Shown piece by piece: positions 49,372-57,024 of a stretch of DNA of 64,000 nt. The notes under the pieces were generated by a model. It was given only the letters and a program-made list of their open reading frames with translations, had not been told where the DNA came from and did no database searches. Origin of the DNA: Arsenicicoccus piscis (GTDB lineage Bacteria > Actinomycetota > Actinomycetes > Actinomycetales > Dermatophilaceae); NCBI RefSeq assembly GCF_022568835.1, contig NZ_JAKZHV010000003.1, forward strand, positions 434,001 to 498,000, given 5' to 3'. The position numbers and the translations under genes were made by a program. Position 1 is the first letter of the stretch; the number at the start of each line of letters is the position of its first letter.

Positions 49372-49404
49372 GATGACCCCTCCCGTCGGATCTGACCCTT
49401 CCAA

Positions 49405-49450
49405 AGTAGGAAACCCACCCGCCGGCTCAGACACCGGGGGTGGGCTTCTA
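49405..49450 (-). terminator. Intrinsic terminator after yajQ
   Basis: On the minus strand AAGCCCACCC and GGGTGGGTTT (arms at 49444-49438 and 49420-49414) form a stem around a 17-base loop. The 3' arm is followed by TTTCCTACTTT, a T-rich tail for this genome. It lies about 80 bp past the yajQ stop. Confidence 0.6.
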
Positions 49451-49528
49451 CGCAGGTCAGCGGCAGGACGAGGCCACGGGACTCGTCCCGCGAGGCGCCC
49501 GACGGCGGGCGCGTGTGGCCAGGCGGCC

Positions 49529-50020
49529 TCAGCGGTAGTTCGTGAACGAGAGGGCGACGTCCAGGTCGGCCTCCCGCAGCATCTTCTGGATCGCCTGCAG
49601 GTCGTCGCGGCTCTTGCTGGTGACGCGCAGCTCGTCGCCCTGGATCTGGGACTTGACGTTCTTGGGCCCCTCGTCGCGGATCATCTTGGAGATCTTCTTG
49701 GCGTTCTCCGAGCTGATGCCCTCCTTGAGGGGCACGTCCAGGCGGTACTCCTTGCCCGAGGCGCGCGGCGCGTCCGGCACGTCCAGGTGCTTGAGCGAGA
49801 CCTTGCGCTTGACCAGCCACGTCTTCACGACGTCGAGAACGGCGAGCACGCGCTCCTCGCTGTTGGCCTTCATCGCGATCGAGTCGCCGGACAGCTCGAC
49901 GGTGGCCCCGACGTTCTTGAAGTCGTAGCGCGTGGCGATCTCCTTGGCCGCGGTGTTGACGGCGTTGGCCACCTCCTGGCGGTCGATCTTGCTGACGATG
50001 TCGAACGAGCTGTCGGCCAC
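49529..50020 (-). CDS. YajQ family nucleotide-binding protein
   Basis: A 163-residue cytosolic protein of the YajQ/UPF0234 family, two RNP-like domains. Typical segments are [47 protein letters not shown] and the ending [13 protein letters not shown] Xanthomonas relative binds cyclic di-GMP; whether this one does is unknown, although a GGDEF protein is encoded 6 kb away. GTG 50020 follows AAGGAG by six bases, which fixes the start. Confidence 0.92.
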   Translation of the reverse strand: MADSSFDIVSKIDRQEVANAVNTAAKEIATRYDFKNVGATVELSGDSIAMKANSEERVLAVLDVVKTWLVKRKVSLKHLDVPDAPRASGKEYRLDVPLKEGISSENAKKISKMIRDEGPKNVKSQIQGDELRVTSKSRDDLQAIQKMLREADLDVALSFTNYR

Positions 50021-50179
50021 GATGGCTCCTTGCGTGAGTCGTGAGTAGATCGTGAGTCTGGATCGCGGGGGCGTGCGGCGGGGCTGTCGACCGGTGCACG
50101 CGAACCGGCCTCCATTGTGGCCCATCCCGCACGGTTTCGAGGTAGCCCGTGGGGCTTGCTATGCTGGCTCGCGCACCAC

Positions 50180-50263
50180 GGCAGGTTGCCCGAGCGGCCA
50201 ATGGGAGCGGACTGTAAATCCGTCGCGAAAGCTACGAAGGTTCGAATCCTTCACCTGCCACCA
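50180..50263 (+). tRNA. tRNA-Tyr (anticodon GTA)
   Basis: Class II tRNA of 84 nt including an encoded CCA end. The acceptor stem pairs GGCAGGT (50180-50186) with ACCTGCC (50253-50259), followed by discriminator A and CCA. The anticodon arm is GCGGA-CTGTAAA-TCCGT with GTA, and there is a long variable arm before AAGG-TTCGAAT-CCTT. Confidence 0.97.
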
Positions 50264-50272
50264 CGTGCCCCC

Positions 50273-50310
50273 AAGGCCCCTGACCAGCGGAGACGCTGGC
50301 CAGGGGCCTT
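50273..50310 (+). terminator. Strong hairpin after tRNA-Tyr
   Basis: AAGGCCCCTGACCAGCG-gaga-CGCTGGCCAGGGGCCTT forms a 17-position stem with one A-C mismatch, ten bases after the tRNA. No T run follows, which is common for high-GC terminators. Confidence 0.7.
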
Positions 50311-50362
50311 CTGCATGGGCGCGATCCGGACCGCCCCCCTGATGCTCATAGACGATCCGCTA

Positions 50363-50368
50363 TAGGAT
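50363..50368 (+). promoter_or_regulatory. -10 element of the XRE-nucleotidyltransferase gene, leaderless-type
   Basis: TAGGAT, part of TATAGGAT, lies six bases before ATG 50375. A weak -35 CTGATG is 18 bases upstream. There is no Shine-Dalgarno. Confidence 0.55.
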
Positions 50369-50374
50369 GGCGGC

Positions 50375-50911
50375 ATGAGTGCGACGCGGCCCACACCCCT
50401 GGCGGGGACGGTTCTGCGCGAGGCCCGACTGGTCGCCGGTCTCTCGCAGAGCGAGCTCGCTCGCCGCGCGGGTGTGACGCAGAGCGTCATCAGCACCTAC
50501 GAGTCGGGTGGGCGAGACCCGAGCCTGACGACCTTGGCGCGGCTGGTGGCTGCCACCGGCCAACGTCTGTCGGTCGTGGTCGAACCAGGTCCCGAGGGTG
50601 CGCACCAGGGCATCCCGGACACGCGGCTGGGCCGGCGGCTGCGTCGCCGACGCGCCGCGTTGATGGCTGCCGCGCAGCGCCGAGGCGCCACGAACCTGCG
50701 CGTGTTCGGCAGCGTCGCCCGCGGTGAGGACGGGCCGGACAGCGACGTCGACCTCCTGGTCGACCTGGCGCCCGGCGGGGGGCTGTTCGCTCTGGCCGGT
50801 CTCGAGCGCGAGCTGGCCGAGATTCTCGGCGTCGAGGTCGACGTCTCGCCGGTCGACAGCCTCAAGCCCCGGGTTCGCGACCGCGCCGAGCGAGAGGCGA
50901 TCGCGCTGTGA
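50375..50911 (+). CDS. XRE helix-turn-helix / MNT-type nucleotidyltransferase fusion
   Basis: A 178-residue two-domain protein. Residues about 12-66 are a Cro/XRE HTH (LVAGLSQSELARRAGVTQSVISTYESG). Residues about 90-178 are a minimal nucleotidyltransferase: NLRVFGSVARGEDGPDSDVDLLVD contains the GSxxRG and DxD catalytic motifs, then VEVDVSPVD with the third Asp. MNT proteins usually act as antitoxins that adenylylate a HEPN ribonuclease encoded beside them. No HEPN gene is present here; a broken oxidase lies downstream in the opposite direction. It may be a solitary regulator or a leftover from a toxin-antitoxin module next to a tRNA. Confidence 0.88.
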   Translation: MSATRPTPLAGTVLREARLVAGLSQSELARRAGVTQSVISTYESGGRDPSLTTLARLVAATGQRLSVVVEPGPEGAHQGIPDTRLGRRLRRRRAALMAAAQRRGATNLRVFGSVARGEDGPDSDVDLLVDLAPGGGLFALAGLERELAEILGVEVDVSPVDSLKPRVRDRAEREAIAL

Positions 50912-50935
50912 GCCGCCCCCAGCCGGCCACCCGGG

Positions 50936-52657
50936 CTACGGCAGCAGCAGGTCGAGCAACGGGCTGCGGTAGATCCGGTGCGGGTCGAGCGCTGCCAGCG
51001 TCGCGCGGGCGGACGCGAAGTCGGCGCCGGCGGGTTGCCCGGTGGTCAGCGAGCGGGGGATGGTCCCGGTGATGGTCTCGCGGTCCGCCCAGCCGGCCGT
51101 GGGCGTGTAGGCCCACCCCTTCGACCACTCCACGCGCACGTCGATGTCGCCGGCACCCGCCCGGCCGAACAGCCACTGCTCCAGCTCGGTGTAGAACTCC
51201 TCAGCCGCCGGGGTGCCCGGCAGGGTGAGCACGTCGATCCAGATCGCCGTGTCGAGGTCGGGGCGGTCGGGCCGGCGGCGCACGGCGGACAGCAGCGGCT
51301 CGACCGCGCCGGGGATGGCGACGTCGCCGGGCTGGTCGAGGCCGGTGACACGCAGCTCGAGCGGGCCGTTCATGGGATACCGCCCACCGGCGGCGTACCG
51401 GTCCACGAGCGTGGTGTAGGTCGTGTAGATCTCGTGCAGCACCCCCTGCACGTCCGCGCGCCGGTACAGCACGGCGTACCCGTTGGCGGTGACCCGCAGC
51501 GTGGTCGGCCGGACGTAGAGGAGCAGGTCCTTCGCCGAGCCCCAGAGGTCGCTCGTCAGCGAGCTCAGCAGACCGCCCTGCACGATGCTCAGCTGGGTGG
51601 CACCGAAGGTGGGCGCGAGGGAGACGTTCCCGCGCTGGATGCCCTCCACCAGGTCCGTGATCGGCTTGGGCAGCAGGTCGGCGAAGGCGTAGTTGTAGGG
51701 GAGGACCGTCGGGCGGCTCCCGAGCGGCGGCCACGGTGGCACCGTCCACACCTTGAGCCAGGGCGTCTTGGTGAACGGGAAGAGGATGATCTCCATCCGC
51801 CCGGACTGGTCGAGGAAGCTCGCGACCGTGCGACCGTGCGACCGCCCGACCCCGGCGCGGCCAGCAGCTCGCTCGCGGGGATCGTCGTGTCGCTGCGGCA
51901 GCGCAGCTTCTGCAGGACGGTGGTGCACAGCCGCACCCGGGTGACGAAGGCGCGCCCGAGGTGCACGAGCAGCGCACCGATCTGGGGGTCGGTGCGCTGG
52001 AAGGTCCGCAGCACGTACGCCCCGCGCGCCGCGTCCCACACGACGGCGTCGAGGTCGACGACGAGGTTGGATAGCGAGCCGTAGGTCGCCCCTGCGGGCC
52101 GCTGCTCGCCGGTCGCCGGCACCCACCGACACCGTGCGCGCGGCCCGGTCGACCTGGGTGCCGAGGAGCCCGGTAGTGGTGTCGACGAGCAGCACGCGCG
52201 AGCTGCCGTCCTCGCCGCCGGTGACGGTCAGCGGCGACCAGTTGTGGCTGAACCCGCGCGGCCGGATCGTCCAACCGTTGGCGTGCGCCCAGTTCGCGAG
52301 CGCCACGATCGCGTCGGTGCCGAGCGGCGTCACCGCCCACAGCGCATCCGTCGTGATCGCACCGGACCAGTTCCGGTAGACCGTGAGGTAGGGCACGAGG
52401 CCCGCCGGCAGTCCCGGCGGGGGCAGGAGCGTCGGGGCGAGGGCGGCCGCCTCGGCCGGGGTGGCCCGGCCGACGACCGACCAGCCGGTCAGGGCGGCCA
52501 CCGACCCGGCGGCACCCGCCGCGAGCACGGCTCGGCGGGACGGCGTGCGGCCTGCGGAGGGCGGCGGGGTGGGCCGAGAGGTGGGGCGTGCAGAGGGCAG
52601 CGAGGAGGGGCGTGCGGAGGGCAGGGAGACGTTCGGGAGGTCATGGGGGAGGGCCAT
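50936..52657 (-). pseudogene. Tat-exported cholesterol-oxidase-like FAD enzyme, disrupted
   Basis: The N-terminus has a low-complexity Ser/Pro/Arg leader and a twin-arginine signal (SRRAVLAAGAAGSVAALTG). The FAD-binding half follows (NWSGAITTDALWAV, RPRGFSHNWSPLTV) to RTVSVGAG near 52118. The frame then changes and homology resumes out of frame as VPATGEQRPAGATYGSLSNLV; the segment normally between is missing. Near 51823-51838 an 8 bp tandem duplication (cgaccgtg twice) shifts back, and the cholesterol-oxidase substrate-binding domain (MEIILFPFTKTPWLKVW to the end) is intact. The whole frame stays open but about 95 residues are scrambled. Start ATG 52657 is approximate. Confidence 0.8.
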
Positions 52658-52826
52658 GGCCGGACCGGAACCACTAGCCCGGACGAGTGACGAGCGGGGC
52701 AGCGTCCTGTCCGCCGCTCGGCGCATACTCATCGCGATGGGTCCATGACCAGCGCCGTTGCGTAGCCGCACCGTCCGAGGCAGCCCCTATCCTGTGACCA
52801 CCTTCGGCACTCACCTGGGAGGCCAC

Positions 52827-54203
52827 GTGCCTGCGTCGTCGACTCCACCCGTCCCGCTGACCCGCACCGAGCGGCTCGACCGGCTGCCCTTCACCCGCAA
52901 GCACGGCCAGCTCCTCGGTGGCGCCGGAGGCGGGTGGGCGCTGGACGCGATGGACGTCGGCCTCATCTCCTTCGTGATGGCCGCCCTGGCCAAGCAGTGG
53001 TCGCTCGACGCCACGACGGTCTCGTGGATCGGGTCGATCGGCTTCGTCGGGATGGCCCTCGGTGCGAGTCTTGGCGGGCTGCTCGCCGACCGGGTGGGGC
53101 GTCGGCAGGTGTTCGCCCTGACCCTGCTCGTCTACGGCGTGGCGACCGGCGCCTCCGCCCTGGTCGGCAGCGTGGCGGCGCTCATGGTGCTGCGCTTCCT
53201 CGTGGGGGTCGGGCTCGGCGCCGAGCTGCCGGTCGCCTCGACCCTCGTCTCGGAGTACGCCCCGCGCGCGATCCGGGGCCGGGTCGTCGTGGCGCTGGAG
53301 TCGTTCTGGGCCCTCGGCTGGATCCTCGCCGCCCTGATCGGCTACCTGGTGATCCCGCGCAGCCCCGACGGGTGGCGCTGGGCGCTCGCGGTCGGCATCG
53401 TCCCCGCGCTCTACTCGGTGGCCGTGCGGTTCGGGCTGCCCGAGTCGGTCCGCTTCCTCGAGGGGCGCGGGCGGCACGACGAGGCCGAGGCCGCCGTCCG
53501 GGTCTACGAGCAGGCCGCCGGCATCGACCCACCCGCCGACGCCACGGCGGTGCCCGTCGAGATCCCGGTCGAGACGGCGTCGCCGGGTGAGCTCTGGTCG
53601 GCGCGCTACCGCGTGCGCACGGCGGCGCTGTGGCTGGTGTGGTTCTTCGTCAACTTCAGCTACTACGGCGCCTTCATCTGGCTGCCGTCCCTGCTGGTCA
53701 AGGCCGGGTTCCCGATGGTGAAGTCGTTCGAGTTCACGCTCTGGATCACGCTGGCCCAGCTGCCGGGCTACGCCGTCTCCGCGTACCTGATCGAGCGCTG
53801 GGGTCGGCGCCCGACCCTCGCGACCTTCCTCGCGGGCTCCGCGCTGGCCGCGCTCGCGTTCGGGCAGGCGGGCACAGAGGCGATGATCATCACCGCCGGC
53901 TGCGCGCTGTCGTTCTTCAACCTCGGGGCGTGGGGCGCGCTCTACGCCGTGACGCCCGAGATCTACCCGACCCGGCTGCGGGGCACCGGATCCGGTGGCG
54001 CCGCAGGGTTCGGGCGGATCGCCTCGATCATCGCCCCGCTGGCGGTGCCGCCGTTGCAGTCGCTCGGCGGCACCGGCCTGCTCTTCGCGGTGTTCGCGGT
54101 GGCGTTCCTGCTGGCCGCGGGGGCGGCGCTGCTGCTGCCCGAGAAGCGCGGGCAGCAGCTCGAGGAGTCCGTGGTCGCCGAGGAGCCGGTGGCCACCGGC
54201 TGA
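52827..54203 (+). CDS. niaP: MFS transporter, NiaP-like (niacin uptake)
   Basis: A 458-residue, 12-helix major facilitator of the sugar-porter-like group. By eye it resembles Bacillus NiaP along its whole length: GWALDAMDVGLISFVMAAL, GLLADRVGRRQV, LGAELPVASTLVSEYAPRAIRGRV, LESFWALGWI, VWFFVNFSYYGAFIWLPSLL and FNLGAWGALYAVTPEIYPTRLR. NiaP imports niacin in relatives. GTG 52827 follows GGGAGG by four bases. A cytosolic loop of about 40 residues lies in the middle. The substrate is inferred from overall resemblance. Confidence 0.85.
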   Translation: MPASSTPPVPLTRTERLDRLPFTRKHGQLLGGAGGGWALDAMDVGLISFVMAALAKQWSLDATTVSWIGSIGFVGMALGASLGGLLADRVGRRQVFALTLLVYGVATGASALVGSVAALMVLRFLVGVGLGAELPVASTLVSEYAPRAIRGRVVVALESFWALGWILAALIGYLVIPRSPDGWRWALAVGIVPALYSVAVRFGLPESVRFLEGRGRHDEAEAAVRVYEQAAGIDPPADATAVPVEIPVETASPGELWSARYRVRTAALWLVWFFVNFSYYGAFIWLPSLLVKAGFPMVKSFEFTLWITLAQLPGYAVSAYLIERWGRRPTLATFLAGSALAALAFGQAGTEAMIITAGCALSFFNLGAWGALYAVTPEIYPTRLRGTGSGGAAGFGRIASIIAPLAVPPLQSLGGTGLLFAVFAVAFLLAAGAALLLPEKRGQQLEESVVAEEPVATG

Positions 54204-54204
54204 G

Positions 54205-54230
54205 CCGGCCCGCTGAGCGAGCGGAGCCGG
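54205..54230. terminator. Possible bidirectional hairpin between niaP and tetR
   Basis: CCGGCCCGCT and AGCGGAGCCGG flank a short loop just past the niaP stop, giving an imperfect GC stem between two convergent genes. No T run on either side. Confidence 0.35.
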
Positions 54231-54245
54231 GTCAGCCGGTCGGGC

Positions 54246-54884
54246 TCAGCCCGCCTGGCCCCAGCGCCCCCGCAGGTCGCTGACGTAGGCATCGAACGCC
54301 GGCACCATGTCGAACGTCGGGTCCAGCAGCCACTGGGTCTGCAGCCCGTCCATCAGCGCGATGGTGTTGCGCGCGATGGCCTCCACCGGGGCGTCCTGGC
54401 GGACGGTCCCCATGGCCTGTCCGCGCCGCAGCGCGGTGGTCGCCCGGGCGATGGTGTCGGCGTAGTGCCGCTCCACCCAGCCGTGCGCGGGGTGCTGCTC
54501 GTCCAGCGCCTCGGCGGTGACGGTGCTGAACAGGCGCACCAGCGCCGCGCGGTCGCTGTTGAGCGCCACGAGGCGCAGCAGCGCCTCGAAGTACGGCCAC
54601 CCGTCGGCCGTCCCGCCCAGCGCCGCGTCGATGTCGGCGTGGTCGATGGCGTCGCGCCGGTCGAGCACCGCCGCCAGCAGCACGTCCTTGGTCCGGAAGT
54701 GATGAGCGAGACCGGTCTGGCTCAGGCAGGCCGTCTCGGCGACCGTCGCCATCGACGTGCCGCGGTAGCCGCGCGTCGCGATGAGGTCGAAGGCGCACTG
54801 GAGGATGTGCTCGCGGGTGGCGGCACTGTCTCCACCCTTGGGTCGTCCCGGGCGTCGTCGCACGGGGTTCTTGCTGATGGTCAT
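54246..54884 (-). CDS. TetR family transcriptional regulator
   Basis: A 212-residue repressor. Its N-terminal HTH is plain: REHILQCAFDLIATRGYRGTSMATVAETACLSQTGLAHHF (residues about 25-65). The C-terminal ligand-binding domain is not assignable to a ligand class. ATG 54884 is six bases after TATGTT (complement of 54891-54896) with no Shine-Dalgarno, so the message is probably leaderless; a TTG further up is less likely. A clean palindrome at 54911-54934 lies over its -35 region, suggesting autoregulation. yigZ is the divergent neighbour. Confidence 0.9.
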   Translation of the reverse strand: MTISKNPVRRRPGRPKGGDSAATREHILQCAFDLIATRGYRGTSMATVAETACLSQTGLAHHFRTKDVLLAAVLDRRDAIDHADIDAALGGTADGWPYFEALLRLVALNSDRAALVRLFSTVTAEALDEQHPAHGWVERHYADTIARATTALRRGQAMGTVRQDAPVEAIARNTIALMDGLQTQWLLDPTFDMVPAFDAYVSDLRGRWGQAG

Positions 54885-54910
54885 CCGCGTAACATACTGC
54901 GGCTTCCTGG

Positions 54911-54934
54911 TCAATGACGGAGAACGGTCATTGA
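54911..54934. promoter_or_regulatory. TetR-type operator between tetR and yigZ
   Basis: TCAATGAC-ggagaacg-GTCATTGA, perfect 8 bp arms around an 8 bp spacer. It covers the region just upstream of the tetR -10 and is about 50 bp before the yigZ -10. The adjacent TetR protein is the natural candidate to bind it. Confidence 0.65.
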
Positions 54935-54982
54935 GACTTCAACCGCATCCTGAGCGTCTCTCAGCGGAGCTCTCGCTCCTGA

Positions 54983-54988
54983 GAGGAT
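54983..54988 (+). promoter_or_regulatory. Possible yigZ -10 element
   Basis: GAGGAT lies six bases before the GTG at 54995; one mismatch to TANNNT. No Shine-Dalgarno. Confidence 0.35.
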
Positions 54989-54994
54989 GACCGG

Positions 54995-55723
54995 GTGAGC
55001 GCCTACCGCACCCTGGCTTCGCCCGTCGAGGCCGAGATCGAGGTGCGCCGGTCCCGCTTCCTGGCCCGGGTCGAGCGGGTCGAGGACGAGGAGTCCGCCC
55101 GCGCCGTCGTAGACCGTGCGCGTCGCCGACACCACGACGCCCGGCACCACTGCAGCGCCTTTCTGCTTGGCGACCCCGCCGGCCCCGAGCTCGTCGCCCG
55201 CAGCTCGGACGACGGCGAGCCGTCCGGCACGGCCGGCGCGCCGATCCTCGAGGTCCTGCGCGGACGGGGGGACTCGGCGGGTCAAGTCGGTGCCGCGGGC
55301 ACCTCCGGCACCACCGGCACCGCGGGCGCCACGGGCATCGCCACCCCGCTGAGCGACGTCGTCGCCGTGGTGACCCGGTGGTTCGGTGGCACCCTGCTCG
55401 GCACCGGCGGTCTGGTGCGCGCCTACGGCGGCGCGGTGCGCGCGGCGCTCGACCAGGCGGCCACCGTGCAGCGCACGCTCGTGTGGGACGTGGTCGTCGA
55501 GAGCGCCGTCGCCGAAGCCGGCCGCCTCGACAACGACCTGCGCTCGCGCGGTTTCGCCGTCGTCGGGGTCGACTATCGCGGCGATGCGGTGCTCCTGCAC
55601 CTGGGCGTCCCGGACGATCGACTGGAGCGACTCCACGAGGCCGTGGCCCAGGCGACCGCGGGGCGGGGCGCCGTCACCACCGGGGGAGAGCGCTGGGTCG
55701 ACGAGGAGCCCGCGTGGCACTGA
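54995..55723 (+). CDS. yigZ: YigZ/IMPACT family protein
   Basis: A 242-residue protein of the IMPACT/UPF0029 family, with the N-terminal domain (EIEVRRSRFLARVERV, RHHDARHHCSAFLLG, SSDDGEPSGTAGAPILEVL) and the C-terminal DUF1949 domain. VVTRWFGGTLLGTGGLVRAYG is the family signature. A Gly/Thr/Ala-rich insertion (about residues 92-115) separates conserved blocks and is not usual. Function in bacteria is poorly known; eukaryotic IMPACT affects translation control. bioQ starts inside its last codons (10 bp overlap). Confidence 0.9.
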   Translation: MSAYRTLASPVEAEIEVRRSRFLARVERVEDEESARAVVDRARRRHHDARHHCSAFLLGDPAGPELVARSSDDGEPSGTAGAPILEVLRGRGDSAGQVGAAGTSGTTGTAGATGIATPLSDVVAVVTRWFGGTLLGTGGLVRAYGGAVRAALDQAATVQRTLVWDVVVESAVAEAGRLDNDLRSRGFAVVGVDYRGDAVLLHLGVPDDRLERLHEAVAQATAGRGAVTTGGERWVDEEPAWH

Positions 55724-56343
55724 CCCGCACCGACGTCGTGGCCGAGGCGCTGCGGATCCTCGACAGCTACGGCTTCACCGATCTGTCGATGCGCCGGCTG
55801 GCGACCTCGCTCGGCGTGCAGCCCTCCGCGCTCTACTGGCACATCCCCAACAAGCAGTCGCTGCTCGCCGAGATGGCGCAGACCATCCTGGCCGAGCCGA
55901 TCGACTCGGCGCAGGCACCCGGCGCCGACTCGGCGAGCCGGCTCCACCAGCAGGAGGCGAGCTGGCCGGACCAGGTCCGCGCCTGGGCCACCCGTCTGCG
56001 CGCGGCGCTCCGGGCGCACCGCGACGGCGCCGAGCTGGTCGCCTCCGTGCTCGCCGTGCGCAGCGCCGACGTCGACCCCGCGGCCCCGGTGGTCGACATC
56101 CTGCGCCGGGCGGGTCTCGCCGAGGCCGACGCCGCGCAGGCCGGCGCCACGCTGCTCGTCTTCGTCCTCGGGGCGGTGGCGGACGAGCAGGGCCACGAGC
56201 AGATGCAGCAGTTCGGGGTGGCCGCCCGGGCCGACTCCTCGGCACCCGAGCGCTTCGCCTTCGGTCTGGACCTGCTCGTCGCCGGCCTGGCCACCCGCCT
56301 GCCCGAGGGTGTGGCCCCCGCCACCCCCGAGCACCGCCCCTGA
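55714..56343 (+). CDS. bioQ: TetR family biotin regulator BioQ
   Basis: A 209-residue TetR protein: LRILDSYGFTDLSMRRLATSLGVQPSALYWHIPNKQSLLAEM is the DNA-binding domain (about residues 10-50). Three facts point to BioQ, the actinobacterial biotin repressor: bioYMN follow directly, the 13 bp TGAACGGTGTTCA ahead of bioY matches the BioQ-type operator shape TGAAC-N3-GTTxx, and no BirA-type HTH regulator is seen. The GTG at 55714 overlaps yigZ. Its stop codon TGA is the first three bases of the operator. Confidence 0.8.
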   Translation: MALTRTDVVAEALRILDSYGFTDLSMRRLATSLGVQPSALYWHIPNKQSLLAEMAQTILAEPIDSAQAPGADSASRLHQQEASWPDQVRAWATRLRAALRAHRDGAELVASVLAVRSADVDPAAPVVDILRRAGLAEADAAQAGATLLVFVLGAVADEQGHEQMQQFGVAARADSSAPERFAFGLDLLVAGLATRLPEGVAPATPEHRP

Positions 56344-56353
56344 ACGGTGTTCA
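56341..56353. promoter_or_regulatory. BioQ operator (TGAAC-N3-GTTCA)
   Basis: A perfect inverted repeat TGAAC-ggt-GTTCA that begins with the bioQ stop codon and ends two bases before the bioY -10. Binding here would block the bioY promoter. The related Corynebacterium motif is TGAAC-N3-GTTAC. Confidence 0.75.
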
Positions 56354-56355
56354 GG

Positions 56356-56361
56356 TAGCAT
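56356..56361 (+). promoter_or_regulatory. bioY -10 element, leaderless-type
   Basis: TAGCAT followed by ccctgc and the bioY ATG. Only 24 bp separate bioQ and bioY, so the transcript probably starts at the ATG. Confidence 0.55.
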
Positions 56362-56367
56362 CCCTGC

Positions 56368-56994
56368 ATGGCTTCCACGCACACCTCCACCCCGTCCGCG
56401 CCGGCCCGCGCGAGCGCCGGTCTCACCGCGCGCGACCTCGCCCTGATCGCCGCCTTCACCGCCCTGATGGTGGCGCTCTTCCCGGTCAAGCTGGCGGTGG
56501 CCGGCCCGACGCCGATCGTCCTGCAGAACCTCGCCCTGATGCTCGCCGGCGCGGTGCTGGGGGCCAAGCGGGGGTTCTACGCCGCGCTGCTGTTCGTGCT
56601 GCTCGCCGTCGTCGGTCTGCCGGTCCTCGCCTCCGGGGTGCGCGGCCTGGCCGTCTTCACCAGCCCGTCGGTCGGGTTCGTCGTCGCCTACCCGCTGGTG
56701 GCCTGGGTCATCGGCCGGCTCGTCGAGCTGCGCGCCCCGCGCGTGTCGACCTGGTGGGTCATCGTGGCCTGTCTCGTCGGTGGCATCCTGGTCTCCTACG
56801 CCCTCGGGGTCCCCGGGATGGCTTGGCGCTCACCGAAGCTCACGCTCGCCACCGCCGCGACCTACTCCCTGCAGTTCATCCCCGGCGACCTCGTCAAGGC
56901 GGTCATCGCCGGTGTCGTCGCCGCCGGCGTGCACCGCGCCGTCCCCGGCCTCCTCCCCGCCCCGCGCCCCCGTCGCACCCCCACGTCCGCGTAG
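56368..56994 (+). CDS. bioY: Biotin transporter substrate-binding S component BioY
   Basis: A 208-residue membrane protein with about six helices, the S component of an ECF-type biotin importer. Typical BioY parts are FPVKLAVAGPTPIVLQNLALMLAGAVLG in the first half and YSLQFIPGDLVKAVIAGVVAAGVHRAVP near the end, where FxPGDxxK is conserved. The leading 20 residues are Ser/Pro/Ala-rich. With BioM and BioN downstream it should form the full BioYMN transporter. Confidence 0.95.
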   Translation: MASTHTSTPSAPARASAGLTARDLALIAAFTALMVALFPVKLAVAGPTPIVLQNLALMLAGAVLGAKRGFYAALLFVLLAVVGLPVLASGVRGLAVFTSPSVGFVVAYPLVAWVIGRLVELRAPRVSTWWVIVACLVGGILVSYALGVPGMAWRSPKLTLATAATYSLQFIPGDLVKAVIAGVVAAGVHRAVPGLLPAPRPRRTPTSA

Positions 56995-57024
56995 ACCCAA
57001 CCACCAGCAACTCTGCGAGTCCCG

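Noticed and set aside
50180..52800. tRNA-Tyr as an attachment site of an integrated element
   Set aside because: No integrase and no second copy of the tRNA 3' end was found downstream within the window.
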